From positions 76,170,144-76,234,143 of the forward strand of contig NC_081181.1 of assembly GCF_029867415.1 (NCBI RefSeq): a DNA stretch of 64,000 bases, written 5' to 3'. The notes beneath the pieces were generated by a model. The model saw only the letters and a program-made list of their open reading frames with translations. It searched no databases and had not been told where the DNA came from. The stretch is from Vicia villosa. Its lineage: Eukaryota > Streptophyta > Magnoliopsida > Fabales > Fabaceae. This document shows, piece by piece, positions 10,491 to 22,682 of the stretch; the stretch's first letter is position 1; every line of letters begins with the position of its first letter. The position numbers were made by a program, and so were the translations under genes.

Positions 10491-11353
10491 TCTGTTGACT
10501 TGCTTGGTGAGATCCTTGTGTATGAACTGTTGTTTCAAAGGAAAAAGTTTCTCCGGAACTTTGCAGGGGAAACTTGAGTTCATGCCTAAATGACTTAGGC
10601 ATTCACAGGATCAAAGCCTGATTCGGCTATGCAATTATGATGTAATGTATGCATGAATATTATGACAATGATAAAATGTAAAGTGAATGTAAATAGAATT
10701 GTCGCGGATGTAAAATCCTAATGATACGACTTGAATTCTTGTTGATCAGAAGATGTCCTCTTCTTGGAGTTAGAACTCTCTTGGGAATATCGGGTTATCA
10801 GTTGTCCGCTGTCCGAAGTGAGTAATATGAATTGAAGTAAAGATCCGTCATCGGGAGATGTTCGCAAAGCGACCTCATGGGGAAATCTTGGTTCCCGGAG
10901 TCTCAACCGTTCTCGGAGCAACTATTTGCATTCTTCCTATTGTTTGTAAACCTTAGAAAGAAGTTTCACCTTTATTTTTGCAAGTAAATTCATTTTTATT
11001 TTATGAAAACATTTGTTTCAAGAAAATGACTGTTTAAATTCAAAATGCATTTCAAGAAACTGAATAAGACTAGATTGCAAAGGAAAAGCACAAGGCTCAA
11101 ATTATTATATATGGAATGGTAATCAGCCAAATGCTTGATTCCATGGAGTATTTACAAAGTTGGAAATTGGTAATTTTTCGGGAAAAGGGCTACGATGAAA
11201 CGTGACGACCGTTATCTTTCCCTTCCACTCCAAGTTGCGCTGTATTCGTGCTTCGTAGAAGATAACCTACTGCTGATGAACACTCCGCTATGGATTTTGA
11301 ATGATCAAGTTTGTCCTGAACACAGTTACTTGCCATATATCCCTAACTTTTGC

Positions 11354-11502
11354 GTAAACTACCCCTTTCGGGTTTTAAGTTTACCGGGATTGATTATTTA
11401 TTTTTTATGTCTCTAATTTTTGCCTGAATCGCCCTTTCGGGTTTTCGATTCACCGAGACGCTCTTTTTTGCCTAAGCCGCTCTTTGCGAGTTTTCAACTT
11501 AG
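11354..11502 (-). other. Three consecutive hairpins after the Ogre-A integrase
   Basis: Each hairpin has the plan TGCC or similar, arm, CCCTTTCGGG-like core, TTTT, arm, then ACCGAG or similar. Arms are GTAAACT/AGTTTAC (11354-11384), TGAATCG/CGATTCA (11425-11452) and CTAAG/CTTAG (11472-11502, with an inner CTC/GAG pair). The homologous place in Ogre-B (41007-41152) has three hairpins with different but still complementary arms. Confidence 0.75.
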
Positions 11503-11570
11503 CGAGCTGTTCTTTTAATTATTTAGGCGAAGTATTTCTTGACTGCGTCGACGTTCACAGGACGGGTGAA

Positions 11571-13197
11571 TTATTCTCCATCCATAGTCGTGAGTATTAA
11601 GGCTCCTCCTGAGAAAGCTCTCTTGACCACGTAAGGGCCGTCATAATTAGGAGTCCATTTCCCTCTCGAATCTGTGAGAAAAGATTGAATCTTTTTGAGT
11701 ACGAGGTCGCCTTCTTTGATTGCGCGAGGTCGAACCTTTTTGTCGAAAGCTTTCTTCATTCTTTGTTGATATAGCTGACCGTGGCATAAAGCTGTCATGC
11801 GCTTTTCTTCGATTAAGTTCAATTCATCGAATCTGCTTTGACACCACTCGGCTTCTGTTAATTTCGCCTCCATCAAAACTCTCATTGATGGAATCTCCAC
11901 CTCTATTGGTAGGACTGCCTCCATGCCATATACAAGGGAGAAAGGAGTTGCTCCAGTCGAAGTACGTACTGATGTACGGTAACCATGAAGAGCATACGGG
12001 AGCATTTCATGCCAATCTTTGTAAGTGATGACCATCTTCTGAATGATTTTCTTGATGTTTTTGTTTGCTGCTTCTACAGCTCCATTCATCTTTGGTCTGT
12101 AAGGAGATGAGTTGTGATGTTCAATCTTGAATTCTTCACAAAGCTCCTTCATCATTTTGTTATTCAAATTTGACCCATTGTCAGTGATTATCTTGCTAGG
12201 AACGCCGTAGCGACAGATGATGTGATTCTTGATAAACCTGACGACAACTTGTCTTGTAACGTTTGCATATGAAGCTGCTTCAACCCATTTGGTGAAATAG
12301 TCTATGGCTACCAAGATGAAGCGATGTCCGTTGGACGCTTTTGGTTCGATCATTCCAATCATGTCGATTCCCCACATGGAGAAAGGCCAAGGGGAAGAGA
12401 GTATGTTGAGAAGAGATGGTGGCACATGAATTCTATCGGCGTAGATCTGGCATTTGTGACACCTCTTTGCGTACTGGTAGCAATCTGACTCCATCGTCAG
12501 CCAATAATATCCTGCTCTCAATATTTTCCTTGTCATGGTATGTCCATTGGTGTGAGTACCAAAGGAACCTTCATGTATTTCTCTCATGAGTATTTCTGCT
12601 TCTTTTCTGTCAACGCATCTGAGCAGAACCATGTCGAAGTTTCTCTTGTACAGAACATCTTCATTCAGGAAGAATCTACAAGCTAACTTTCTCAAAGTTT
12701 TTCTATCTTTCTTTGATGCCCCAAGAGGGTACTCTTGCTTTTGAAGAAAGTTCTTGATGTCGTGATACCACGGTTTGTCGTCGATGATTGCTTCTACTGT
12801 GAAAACATGAGCGGGCCTATCCAGGCGCATAACATCAATCTGAGGAATGTCATTCCAATGATTTATCCTAATCATGGAAGAGAGTGTGGCTAATGCATCA
12901 GCCAAATTATTTTCTTCACGAGGAATGTGATGAAAATCTACCTTGTCGAAGAATGGTAACAACCTTCTCGCGTAGTCTTTGTAAGGAATTAGCCCCGGTT
13001 GGCGTGTTTCCCATTCTCCTTTGATTTGATTGATGACCAAAGCAGAACCTCCATATACATCCAAGTATTTGATTCTTAGATCCATGGCTTCTTCGAGACC
13101 CATGATGCAAGCTTCATATTCGGCCTCATTGTTTGTGCATTTGAAAGTTAATCTGGCAGTAAATGGAATATGGGTACCCTGAGGTGTAACAATGATT
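11571..13197 (-). CDS. Ogre-A RNase H and integrase (partial, 5' end lost in gap)
   Basis: C-terminal part of the Ty3/gypsy polyprotein, about 540 codons read from the gap. RNase H comes first (NNEAEYEACIMG near the gap, then LADALATLSS). The place where relatives have GDS reads VYGGSALV, so a catalytic aspartate appears replaced by glycine. Integrase follows: a zinc-binding region ending CHKC, then catalytic D (WGIDMIG), D (ITDNGSN) and E (GAVEAANK), and a C-terminal GPYVVKRAF module. The stop at 11571 is probably early, because the same frame still matches the Ogre-B product (VDAVKKYF) down to about 11522. The DNA-joining function is plausible from the motifs. The first RNase H aspartate and all of the reverse transcriptase are missing from the assembly. 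Confidence 0.88.
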
Positions 13198-13297
13198 NNN
13201 NNNNNNNNNNNNNNNNNNNNNNNNNNNNNNNNNNNNNNNNNNNNNNNNNNNNNNNNNNNNNNNNNNNNNNNNNNNNNNNNNNNNNNNNNNNNNNNNN
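13198..13297. other. Assembly gap (100 N)
   Basis: Exactly 100 N, the usual placeholder for a gap of unknown size. Gag text stops on one side and RNase H text starts on the other. The real missing segment should therefore hold the gag C-terminus, protease, reverse transcriptase and the RNase H start. I infer a few kilobases are missing. Confidence 0.95.
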
Positions 13298-14301
13298 CGT
13301 AGTAAAATGGACTCAAAGTTTTGAGATAGATTTTCGTCATTTCTTTCTCTTCAAGTGGTGGACAAATTTGAGCAGCAACTTCACGCCATCTCTGAGCGTA
13401 TTCCTTGAAGCTTTCTCTATCCTTTTGAGTCATGGCCCGGAGTTGATCTCTGTCGGGAGCCATATCCAGATTGTACTTATACTGTTTGACGAAGGCCTCT
13501 CCGAGGTCTCGAAAAGTACGAATCTCTGAACTATCCAAGTTCATGTACCACTTGAGTGCAGCACCAGTCAGGCTGTCTTGAAAATAATGAATGAGCAATT
13601 GTTGATTATTAGTCTGAGTTGACATTCTTCGAGTGTACATTACGAGATGACTTTGTGGGCATGAATTCCCTTTATATTTCTCGAATTCTGGTACTTTGAA
13701 TTTGTGAGGGATCTTAACATTTGGAACCAGACAGAGGTCTGCAGCATTCTTTCCAAATAGATCTTGTCCTCGGAGAGTCTTGAGTTCCTTCTGCGTTTGC
13801 AGAAATTGTTCCTGGAACTCGTCCAATCTTTCATACACGCCAGCGTCCTCACTTGGAGCGTGATGATATACTTGTCCGCCCTGCGGGGGAAAAGTATGCA
13901 TAATGGGCTGTGAAGAAGCCATGACAGCAGATCTTGGAATCTCAGCGTTCTGTTGTGTGAAACCCATTGCCGTTGCTCTTGGAACTTCAATTTCCAGAGG
14001 TTTGTAACCCTCCGGTGGACGCATATCCATGGTGACTTTTGGAGTCTTCAGAAGCTGGAGGTATGTACCCTTCTGGAGTAAAGTTATACGGCATGCCCCA
14101 AGGTCGATCAGGCGGCATGGTATACTGAGGAATAGGAGTAGAAACAATCTCGGAAACCACAGTCCTTTGTGGTTCTTCTGGCGTTGGTCGATTCTGCGCA
14201 ACTACCAGGGCTTCTACCATACTATTGAGTCTTTCAACAGTACCTTTGAGAGTATTAATCTCTTCTCTGAGTTCTTCATTCTCTTGCTCGAAGTCTTCCA
14301 T
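13298..14301 (-). pseudogene. Ogre-A gag (partial, frameshifted)
   Basis: Structural capsid-type protein of Ty3/gypsy elements. It starts at 14301 with MEDFEQENEELREEINTL, a predicted coiled coil. A proline-rich linker follows, and then the retrotransposon gag domain (for example FKVPEFEKYKG, ALKWYMNL, FVKQYKYNLDMAPDRDQL, SFKEYAQRWREVAAQI), which runs into the gap. The coiled-coil start and the gag domain are in different frames. The change of frame falls at or near a run of four A (14037-14040 on the plus strand), which fits a one-base insertion. It could instead be a sequencing error. Ogre-D gag (55797-56205 and 63032-64000) is a diverged relative. Confidence 0.85.
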
Positions 14302-14593
14302 TCTTTTCTTGCGACTTGAACGAGTGTTGTATGAATGAGACAGCTTGAAAGTATTGGTTCACCTCCTTCTCCTCCTCTCTTTCTGGAGAAAGGAAAGTAA
14401 CTCTTAGATCCGCGACAATTCCCGTGTCAGTGCGTACGACTAAAGCGATGTATGATATGCAATTAAGTTATTATTTTTCAAGGAAACATTATAATTACGT
14501 TATGAAACATCAAACTTTTATTAATTAAGCGAAAACGCCGTTTTTTTACACACTTTGAAAAATGGAAATACAGAGAAACTGAGAGAAAGGACT

Positions 14594-16081
14594 CTAAAAC
14601 TTTGACGAAGAGCCGACTTCCCGTTCTAACATCTTCTTCTGTTTCTTGAGCTGAGCGTTCTCTGACGTGAGCTGATCGATGATCCAGGAAGCAGGAGGGA
14701 TATGATGAGAAAGTGACGTTTGTGACACTTGTCGATCGAGCACTTCAAGTAACTCATCCTTCCTTCTTAGGATGTTTTGAATTTCAACATTTTCCGTGTT
14801 GACAATTCGATACTTGTTCCTCCAAGCATTCCTTTCTTGGCATACCTTGTTTAATGCCGCTTGCAGTTTTTCAACATCGGTGGAGAAAAGGTAAATTGGT
14901 TCCCTTAGGGGAATAGGTTCTTGATGTTGATATGGCATCCTGAGCTTGAATGCTCTGACGCGTACCCATTGAAGGTAAGGATCCAGGGAGATGCAAAGAT
15001 GTTTTCCTAACAATCTTCTCCCTTTGCTGTGAACAAGACGTCAGGCTTGGACAATTTCCTTCTTCAGCATGTTGCCATGATCGTCGATGTTCTTGAAGAA
15101 CAGTCCCTCCGATTGGATGTTACTTGGTATATTTTTCATGGGATAGCCGTATTGACGACGGGCTAAAGCTGGATTGTAACTAATTCCTCCCTTAGTTCCA
15201 ATAAGGGGTATGTTGGGAAAACTTCCGCAACTGAAGATGATCTTGGTTTCGTCGTTGTCAGGACTACACCAATCAATGTCTGTATGAGTGAGAGACATGA
15301 TTTTCTGTGACCAATAAAGGCCATCCCTCATATTCCAGAAAGTGCTAGACTTTGGCAGGTGCGAAACGAACCATTCGTATAACAACGGTACGCAGCATGT
15401 GATTAATCCTCCTCGCTGCAGGTTTCTTGAATGCACAGAGTGATAAGCATCCGCAAGCAAGGTTGGAACTGGATTTCCAATTAAGAAGATCTTAATTGCG
15501 TTGATGTCGACGAAATCGTTAATGTTAGGGAACAAAAACAATCCGTAGATAAGCAAAGCCAAGATTTCCTCAAAAGCGCTCATATCTTGGATGCTGACGA
15601 AGTACCGAGCTTGATCAAACAGGAATTTGGAGGGCAATCCTTGAATTCCTCCTCTACTCACCATATGAGTTCTGATGTCGACTACGTTCAAAGGAGTAGT
15701 TGCAGCAATGATAATGTCGTCAGGATTCTTTTCCAAACCGGAGTACGGATCTTGCGCGTACACGGGTATTTCAATCAGACGAGAGTACTCCTCTAACGTA
15801 GGCATGAGCTGATAATCTGGAAAGGTGAAGCAGTGATACGTTGGATCGTAAAACTGTACCAAGGTGGGAAGGATCCCATCCACCATGTTGGTATTGAGCA
15901 AAGGCAGAAGTTTTCCATACTTCTCCTTGAAAGCCTGGGGGTTGACCACCAGTTTTCCGAGCTTTCCCAGTTCCTCGACCTGGGGAATCTTGAAGGTGTA
16001 TTTCCTAGCTCTCTTTCTTCCGTAATCCATAATATAGATCCTTAAGTCCTTTCTCCGTTTCTCTCTTTCTATGAAGTTCAA
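14594..16081 (-). pseudogene. Ogre-A ORF1 (extra ORF before gag), one internal stop
   Basis: The protein of unknown function found upstream of gag in Ogre elements. Start is at 16081 or, more likely, the in-frame ATG at 16030 (MDYGRKRARKY); from there the frame is 478 codons. The globular N-terminal two thirds (FYDPTYHCFTFPDYQLMPTL, LALLIYGLFLFPN, NPVPTLLADAYHS) match Ogre-D ORF1 closely in order and spacing. The C-terminus (EKLQAALNKVCQERNAWRNK and after) is heptad-rich and likely a coiled coil. A single in-frame TGA at 15041-15043 interrupts the frame where the Ogre-D product has tryptophan. Frame is the same on both sides, so this is a nonsense change and not a frameshift. The 292 bases to gag hold nothing recognisable. 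Confidence 0.85.
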
Positions 16082-16830
16082 AACGTTCGTTATTTAGTTT
16101 CCTTGAAAAACGACTCGAAAAAGACTCTTTTTGTTTTTAGTTGTTTATTAATGAATGATGCATGAATGCATGAATGCATGAATGCACACACAAGAGTTTT
16201 AAACAAACATGGCGTTGAAGGGTATAGTGGTCATGAAGTCAAAACGCAATCCCCGCCCCAATGGTAAACTAAGGTTAAGGATTTTTGTACCTGTAGAACG
16301 GGTTCTAGGGGTCTCAGAGTTTTTGCTCAACCTTAAAGATACGTTGATTGGTATCTATAAGAGAGTTTCCTCTGAGTGTAGTATCTGCGTGACAATTACT
16401 TCCGTAATCACCGCTCTACGTCCTAAAAAAGGCTTTAAGTGGGGTTAATGTGTTTCTAGGTCCTCCTGGTACAAATAAGTCTCGGAATGCAGTGGCGCAG
16501 TTAATCACAACCAGCCAGGCAAATCCCAAGAGTAGACTTGGAAACCAAGATTAGAGGGCCTTCACCGGGAAGACATCCTCCATCCTATCTTATGTTTCAC
16601 TCAAATCCGGGTATAGGATTTCTCACCACAAGGGGGAATCAAGCCCTTTCCCGATACAGAATAAACAAAATAAACAAATATATATGCAACAAACACATGA
16701 TATGACACAGAGGTTAGGCAGGACCTCTCTTGTTTGAGGGGGAATTTGGCATCCCTAATTCCTCATTGGGGCTGGACCAGCAACAGGTCAACCATTGGTT
16801 TGGATGAAAAACCAAGGTTTTTAACACTTA
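16082..16830 (-). other. Leader between primer site and ORF1, Ogre-A
   Basis: Untranslated DNA with no supported ORF. It holds a short GAATGCAT microsatellite (about 16153-16190) and a copy of the CCTTCACCGGGAAGACAT box also found in the LTR (about 16560 versus 5351), so part of the leader appears derived from LTR sequence. Confidence 0.7.
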
Positions 16831-16850
16831 TATCCCCAGCAGAGTCGCCA
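16831..16850 (-). other. Primer binding site of Ogre-A (tRNA-Arg type)
   Basis: On the minus strand, six bases after the 5' LTR end, the sequence reads TGGCGACTCTGCTGGGGATA. The same TGGCGACTCTGCTGGGGA is at the Ogre-D LTR end (53550). It fits the 3' end of tRNA-Arg used by Ogre elements. Confidence 0.88.
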
Positions 16851-19800
16851 TTTTTCTGTGGTGTCGTTTTCTTTACCTCCCCGTTTCACTTGGGAGGACG
16901 GCACGCTAGACCCTTCACGCGAAATTTGGAAGGAGAATGCGCCCGTGGTGGGATGAATTTTGTTTCAGTTCTTCCTACGATATCACACGAACTTTCTTAT
17001 TTGTCCTACGAGTAGGAAAGGGAAAAAAAGATCTCAACTAAACCCTAGGAGTTTGCTAAGTGTGGGGATTTCACCTAGACTAGAAATTCTGGAGTCCGGG
17101 GGGTCGGTTATACATAGGGAAGTGTTTAAACACCCTACATATCTGTAGTACTCTACAGGAACCTTCTCTGTGTCATTGTGTTTGTGTTTATTGCTAATGA
17201 TTGGGAAAGTTTCTCCTTTGTATTAGGAGAAGGAATTGAATTGATTTGAAAAGACAGACAGACAGACAAACTGACTATTTTTGGTATTTTATTAGCTCGC
17301 TGAGATTCCTTGTGAACCTCATGCCTACATATCCCTAGTGGAAGTCAGAGCTTAATGTAGTTCGGGGAACTAACTAGGGAAATTAATTGTTTTTGGTGCC
17401 TTGCTTGAAGCTCAAGGTTGAAGCTTGGAATTAAATCTCTGTTTACAGTAAAGAGACATGAAATTATCTCTACAGAGAGGTATTTGTACTATTCTACCAC
17501 AAACATTTAAAGGAGTGACAGAATAACTGGATTCATTTCATTCAAGAGGGGGACCTTACTTGTGTATGTGCAAGTATAATAGTCAAATGCCTCTTAAATG
17601 AAAGAAAGATGCTCATCCAAATTAGGGAAAGTTACCACATGTCTGGGTTTTACTGCCAGCTCATGCCTTTCAAAATCCTAAATGGGAGACTTGATTAAAA
17701 TTGAAATGAAATTGTTTGTTTGTTTGAATGTGGTAGAGTAGTAAAAATATCTCTCTATAGAGACAAGATATGTCTATCTACTGTATAAAAGATTTGACTT
17801 TAGCTGGCTTGTATGAGGCCCAAGCTTGAGGCTTTTGATTGATTAATTAATATTATTGACTCTGGGAGATGACTCCACTGGGGATTAATTACAGGGTATT
17901 TTTGTGTTCTGTACAAAGCCCAGAATTGAGGCTGACTCTACTTAGGGAGACTCTATTTGTGTGCCTTGTACAAAGCCCAAGGTTGTGGCTGACTGTTGCT
18001 AGGGAAAACATTATTTTCTGCCTTGTACAAAGCCCAAGGTTGTGGCGGACTCTTAAATGAATTAAGTATGGATGACTATATGGGGGGAAGATCCTAAGTG
18101 TTAGGAATCTTTGACACATGAAAATGTGGTTTATCTGCCTTGTACAAAGCCCAAGGTTGTGGCTACTGAATGATGAAGAACTCACTGGGGAGACTCTATT
18201 ATCTGCCTTGTACAATGCCCAAGGTTGAGGCTGACTCTTGACAGGGGAGTTTTATTGTTTGGGTGCCTTGTATGAAGCCCAAGGTTGAGGCTAACTGTTT
18301 TTGTTGGTTTTGACTCTACTGAGGAGATTTTATTTATTAAAAGACTGTTTTTCTTTGGAAGCTAACCCTTTCCAGGGATTTTGACTCAGCTGGAGAAATT
18401 ATTTGGTAAAAGACTGACTTTATCATGTTTTTTGGAGGCTGACCCTTTCCAGGGGTTTTGACTCTTTTGGGGAAATTATCTCCTAAGAGAAGTGAATCTT
18501 TATTTTTTGACATTTTTTTAATTAATTGACTTTGGAGGCTAACCCTTTCCAGGGATTTTAAAAGAATAAATTTGGGTAGCACTCCATTAATTATCAAAGG
18601 ATAGAAATATTGGCAGAAAGATTATCTAGTGGAGACTTCTTGTTTAAAGCCCAAGATGAAGGCTGACTTAATGCTGAGGATGACCGAAACATAGATCCTA
18701 GACTCTACTAAGGAGGATTGATGAAGATAAGGGTGACAGAGACTGTCCATGTCTCTCATTCCAAAAGGTGTGCTCAATGTAAAATTGAGACAAACTTAGC
18801 TTGTTTAAGGTCTGGTTTAAATTGGAAGAAACTCACCAGGGTAGGCTAAAAGGTGACTAAAGACCTGTTCCTATGTTTATAAGAAACCTGAGGGGTCCTT
18901 GTATACAAGCTCAAGAGGAAGCTGGAAATGCTTTTAAGAAGCCTGTGGGTCCTTGTACAAAGCCCAAGAGGAGGCTAATCGAGGGTCCTTGTTATAGCAC
19001 AAGAGAAAGCTATGTAGTTTTGAACTTATTTTGGCTCTAAGCAAATGGGTAAGAGGTTTCACCGGGAATAATTCCTCTTTGGGTGGATGTGTCCTATTAT
19101 TTTTGGATTCTAAGGTTTTTGCCAAGATGTTTCACCGGGAATAATTCATCTTGGGGGTTTGAACTACAGATCTCTAATTAGGAAAGAGCCTTCACCGGGA
19201 AGACATTCTCAATCCTAGGCCATATTCCTATAATATATATATATATAGTTTAACTGTCCTAAGGTTTATACTCAAACGCAGTTCTAAACTAATATATGCA
19301 CAGTTTATATTTGACATTAATTTAAATAAAGACTGTAAATTGATAGCTTGTAAAGCCTAACCTGGATGGAGTGGAGGCCATTGAAGAAGTATGTACAGAG
19401 CCTCAACAGTGTTTTTGTTGTTTGATTAACAGTTGAATATATATGATAAACAGTTAATGGTTTTTGAAAACAGAAGAAGTGAAGATGGACAAAGGTCACA
19501 TAGGTATCTGAAGAGTTTCACCGGGAATAATGCCCTTCAAATACCAGAAGAATGTTTTGAAAACAGAAAGAAGATTTTGAAAATACAGTTTTGAAAACAA
19601 GCTAAGAAGAGAAGGTTTTTGGGACTTACACTCTATTAGAGGCCCAGTACTTTACAGTACTGGTGTAAAAGCAATTTGAAAATGATTTGGAATGATACAA
19701 GGTTTTGTTGTTTGAAAACCTTAATCATCCGATTAATTAGAGATTGAAAATAGTTTTGAATATTGACAAAAGTCAACTTAATTAAGGCAAAGGTGAAATC

Positions 19801-20113
19801 TATACCCAATTAAGACCTAAATAATTAGGGTTTTATCATAAAATTATTCACAAAGTAATTAGGTTAAAACAAAAATGAAAATATATATTTTAAAGTAATT
19901 AAGAAAATATATAAAACATACTATTTTAAACCTAATTAAAACACATGAAATAAATAATATTTTTATGATTTTTTTTGATTATTCACAAAGTAGGTATATT
20001 AAATAGCAAGTGTGTGAAAAATGAAGTGAAAATGATTTAATTTGATAAGTTTATTGATTGTGTGAAGTTTGTATAAAAAAGGAATGAAAATGGATGCTAA
20101 AAAATTGGTTTGG

Positions 20114-20184
20114 CCCTAGAGAGGTTCGAACCCACGCCCTTCATGATCACATTTCAAAACTTAACCAACTGAGCTGCGCGCGCA
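20114..20184 (-). other. tRNA-like module in the Ogre-A 5' LTR
   Basis: Copy of the module at 6275-6345, with the same A-box-like and B-box-like words on the minus strand. Confidence 0.6.
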
Positions 20185-21122
20185 GCTTATTAACTATATA
20201 CACTCAATATATTATATTTTCAGATAAGCCAGGAAATTCAAATTTTACGCGCGCCATGTTCATCTTCTTCCTCGAGCTTCAGATTTTCAAATTCCTAACT
20301 CTCTGATTTCTCAACTAAATGGCATGATGTAAACATCAATCTCACTCGTTTTTGGACAAGGAACATGATTATGGGCTCAGAATTCATTTATTCTAAGTGT
20401 AACTAACGAATTTCATTATGAACACGAAGAACACATAAACCCTAATTTTAAAATTAAATGATGCACAAGATGAATAAATGAATGATGATAGAGGGTTTTC
20501 AATCCTCTGATGATGCTGAACAAGATAGAATCGAGCTTTCCCACAAAGAGTGCTTAAATTAAAGAGGTGGAGTTCAGAAACTTACCTCTGAAAATGGAGG
20601 TCGTGAGGATGATGGAGAGCACCTGGGCTTGAATGAATGATCTCAATAGCTTCCCTGAGACTCAATGATGCTAACTGAATGCTTATTGGAGCTTGAATCC
20701 TCCTGAATTGTTCTATGGTCCTCCCTCGATTTCAGCTTCAAATGAACATGGAGGGTGTTGATTCTTGAGTTACAGATGAGCTGCAGCCATCTGGTTAGCT
20801 TCACTATGACCTGAGGAATGTGCCTGGATGATTGGCTTGGCTCAGAACCTCCTGAATTACTCCATGGACCTCCAACTGCAAATGCTCCAAAGTGAGAGCA
20901 ACAATGGTGTTCCTCCACTTACAGAAGTGATCCAGGTGCTTGGATCACCTCAAATGACCTCCCTTGAGATGTTAGAATGCTCACTTCCCAAAGATAAGCT
21001 CTGGTTTGAAGAAATCGATTCTTCTTGCCAAAGAACTTTGAAAAACAATGAACAAGAGAAGAGAAAGAGAAAGCAAGTAATATGGTTGCTTTGGTGTGTT
21101 TTCTGAATGAGGAATGCATCTG

Positions 21123-21131
21123 TATTTATAG
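21123..21131 (-). promoter_or_regulatory. Probable TATA box, Ogre-A 5' LTR
   Basis: CTATAAATA on the minus strand. Initiation just downstream would give R plus U5 of about 4.2 kb and a leader of about 5 kb before ORF1. Confidence 0.6.
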
Positions 21132-22682
21132 GCAAATGGATCAGTATAGCTGCAGAGGAGTGAGCTTCCTTAGTGAAGTTGATTTGCTTTCTTAGCCATG
21201 AAGGAAGTTTGCAAATATCTCTTATGCAATGATGAGAATTTTGATTCCATTTGATCAATCCCCCTAGCCCTCGATTTTGTTTAATCTTAGGGGACAATTC
21301 TGAGCCAGAAATGAGCTCTAATTGGTTGGTGAGAAGATTCCTTGGGTGATTCATCAATTTGCCATAAATTCACAAATGTAATCATTACATAATCACATGT
21401 TCTTGTTTTTAGAATCTTCTTCAATTCTTATGGCATGGTGAAAATGAATGCATGGCATGGTTTCAGATGTGTTATGGGTCGTGTAGCATCCATTCATGAA
21501 GCAAAATGCACAAAATTGAAAAGTTCCAATTTGCACATGACCTATAATTTTACTTCATGAGGCCAACTTTGAACAAGCATAACTCCTAGCTCAAATTGAA
21601 TTTGGAGAAGGTTGAACACAATTTGGAAAGCCCTAAACATCTACTTCAAATCATTAGTTTATGTCTTCTTCAGAATCATTTGGGAAATTTGTGAAAAATG
21701 AGCCCAAAGTTGGATGAAAACTAGGTTAAAACACTTAGAAAAATTTCTAAGTGTTTATGACCTAAACTTCAAAATTTCCAAAACTTCATAAATGGTTGAT
21801 CTTTTGAAAAAAGTTCCTTTGTAAGATGTTGTTTTATTTTTCAAGATCTACAACTTTCATGTTGGAAGTTTTTTGAGTTGTGTAGGTGAAATTTTGAGTT
21901 CCCACCATGCCTTCAAAAACCCTAATTCCCGACTTTTCGCTCCTTGATGAATTTCTTTGAATTTCTTTGGTCAAATGACTTTGACATCCATATATTGATG
22001 ATATTGACCTTTAAAAGTCATTTTTTGACCAAAAACCTTAAAAGTCAATGATGATCCTTCACAGTTGACTTTTTCCTGACAAAGTGAATTTTTGGGCTTT
22101 TGTGTAGAAACAAGATCTTTTCCTCAAATGAATGATGTAAATGGATTATATTGAGGTAGTAGAGATTCTTGAATCATGTCTTGAGTTTTGGATTCATGCC
22201 CTGATTAAAAGTCAACTATCTTGGTGAATTAGGTCAAAAACCCTAATTGTCGACCAGAGGACCATGATGACTGTAGACTTTGAACTGAGATGTAATGTCC
22301 AGTGGATCTTGTCATATGAGTTATTTGAAGATGATTGATGTCTTTGAATGGTTCCCTGGGGCTTTTTAGGGTTTCCCAAAAGTGATCTCTGATTTTAGTC
22401 CTTGATAGGCTCAAAACCCTAGTCTGGTGACCTAAGTAAACCTGTACTCATATGACTGGATGTCTAATCAATCATAGATGAGAAAAGTGAAGTTTTTGAG
22501 CCCCATGATTGTATTAGGGACTCATCCTTGTATTGATTGATCCTTTACCTGAGCTTTCTTGTCTTTGAGCATCCCCGATTAGATACCAGATGGAGAAGTG
22601 ACTGCTCTGGGAACTTGTCTTGACCTGATGAAAAATCCTGAAGATATGCCATCTCAGGGGGGTCAAAAATTAGGGTATGACA

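Larger units (their letters stand above)
8846..11570 (-). other. 3' untranslated region of Ogre-A
   Basis: The 2.7 kb between the integrase stop and the 3' LTR has no supported ORF. In element order it holds three tandem hairpins (11354-11502), an AT-rich stretch, a run of ACTG-hairpin-ACTACCA modules (about 10000-10490), nine 76-base repeats (about 9214-9907) and a long hairpin that includes the polypurine tract (8846-8930). Most of these non-coding features also occur in Ogre-C and, in diverged form, in Ogre-B. Confidence 0.85.
3020..22682 (-). mobile_element. Ogre-A: near-complete Ogre-like Ty3/gypsy retrotransposon
   Basis: A minus-strand LTR retrotransposon of 19,663 bases as assembled. 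It has two 5826-base LTRs (3020-8845 and 16857-22682) that start TGTCATACCC and end in CA in element sense, with a 5-bp CTAAG duplication. In element order it holds the 5' LTR, a tRNA-Arg primer site, a leader, ORF1, gag, an assembly gap, RNase H and integrase, a 2.7-kb 3' UTR with tandem repeats, and the 3' LTR. ORF1 before gag, the tRNA-Arg primer site and the giant LTRs are family traits of legume Ogre elements. By eye the LTRs differ at roughly 25-30 sites, so insertion was recent. ORF1 carries a stop codon and gag a frameshift, so this copy is probably not autonomous. Confidence 0.93.
16857..22682 (-). repeat. 5' LTR of Ogre-A
   Basis: Same 5826-base length as 3020-8845 with only scattered substitutions and a few short indels, for example in the TA run near 19245. 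It carries the same TATA box (21123-21131), palindrome (21729-21756), tRNA-like module (about 20114-20184) and hairpin array (about 17399-19007). This copy should drive transcription of the element toward lower coordinates. Confidence 0.93.

Noticed and set aside
11571..14201. Single 876-codon polyprotein
   Set aside because: The frame passes through 100 N, so its continuity is not evidence. It was split into gag, gap, and RNase H plus integrase.
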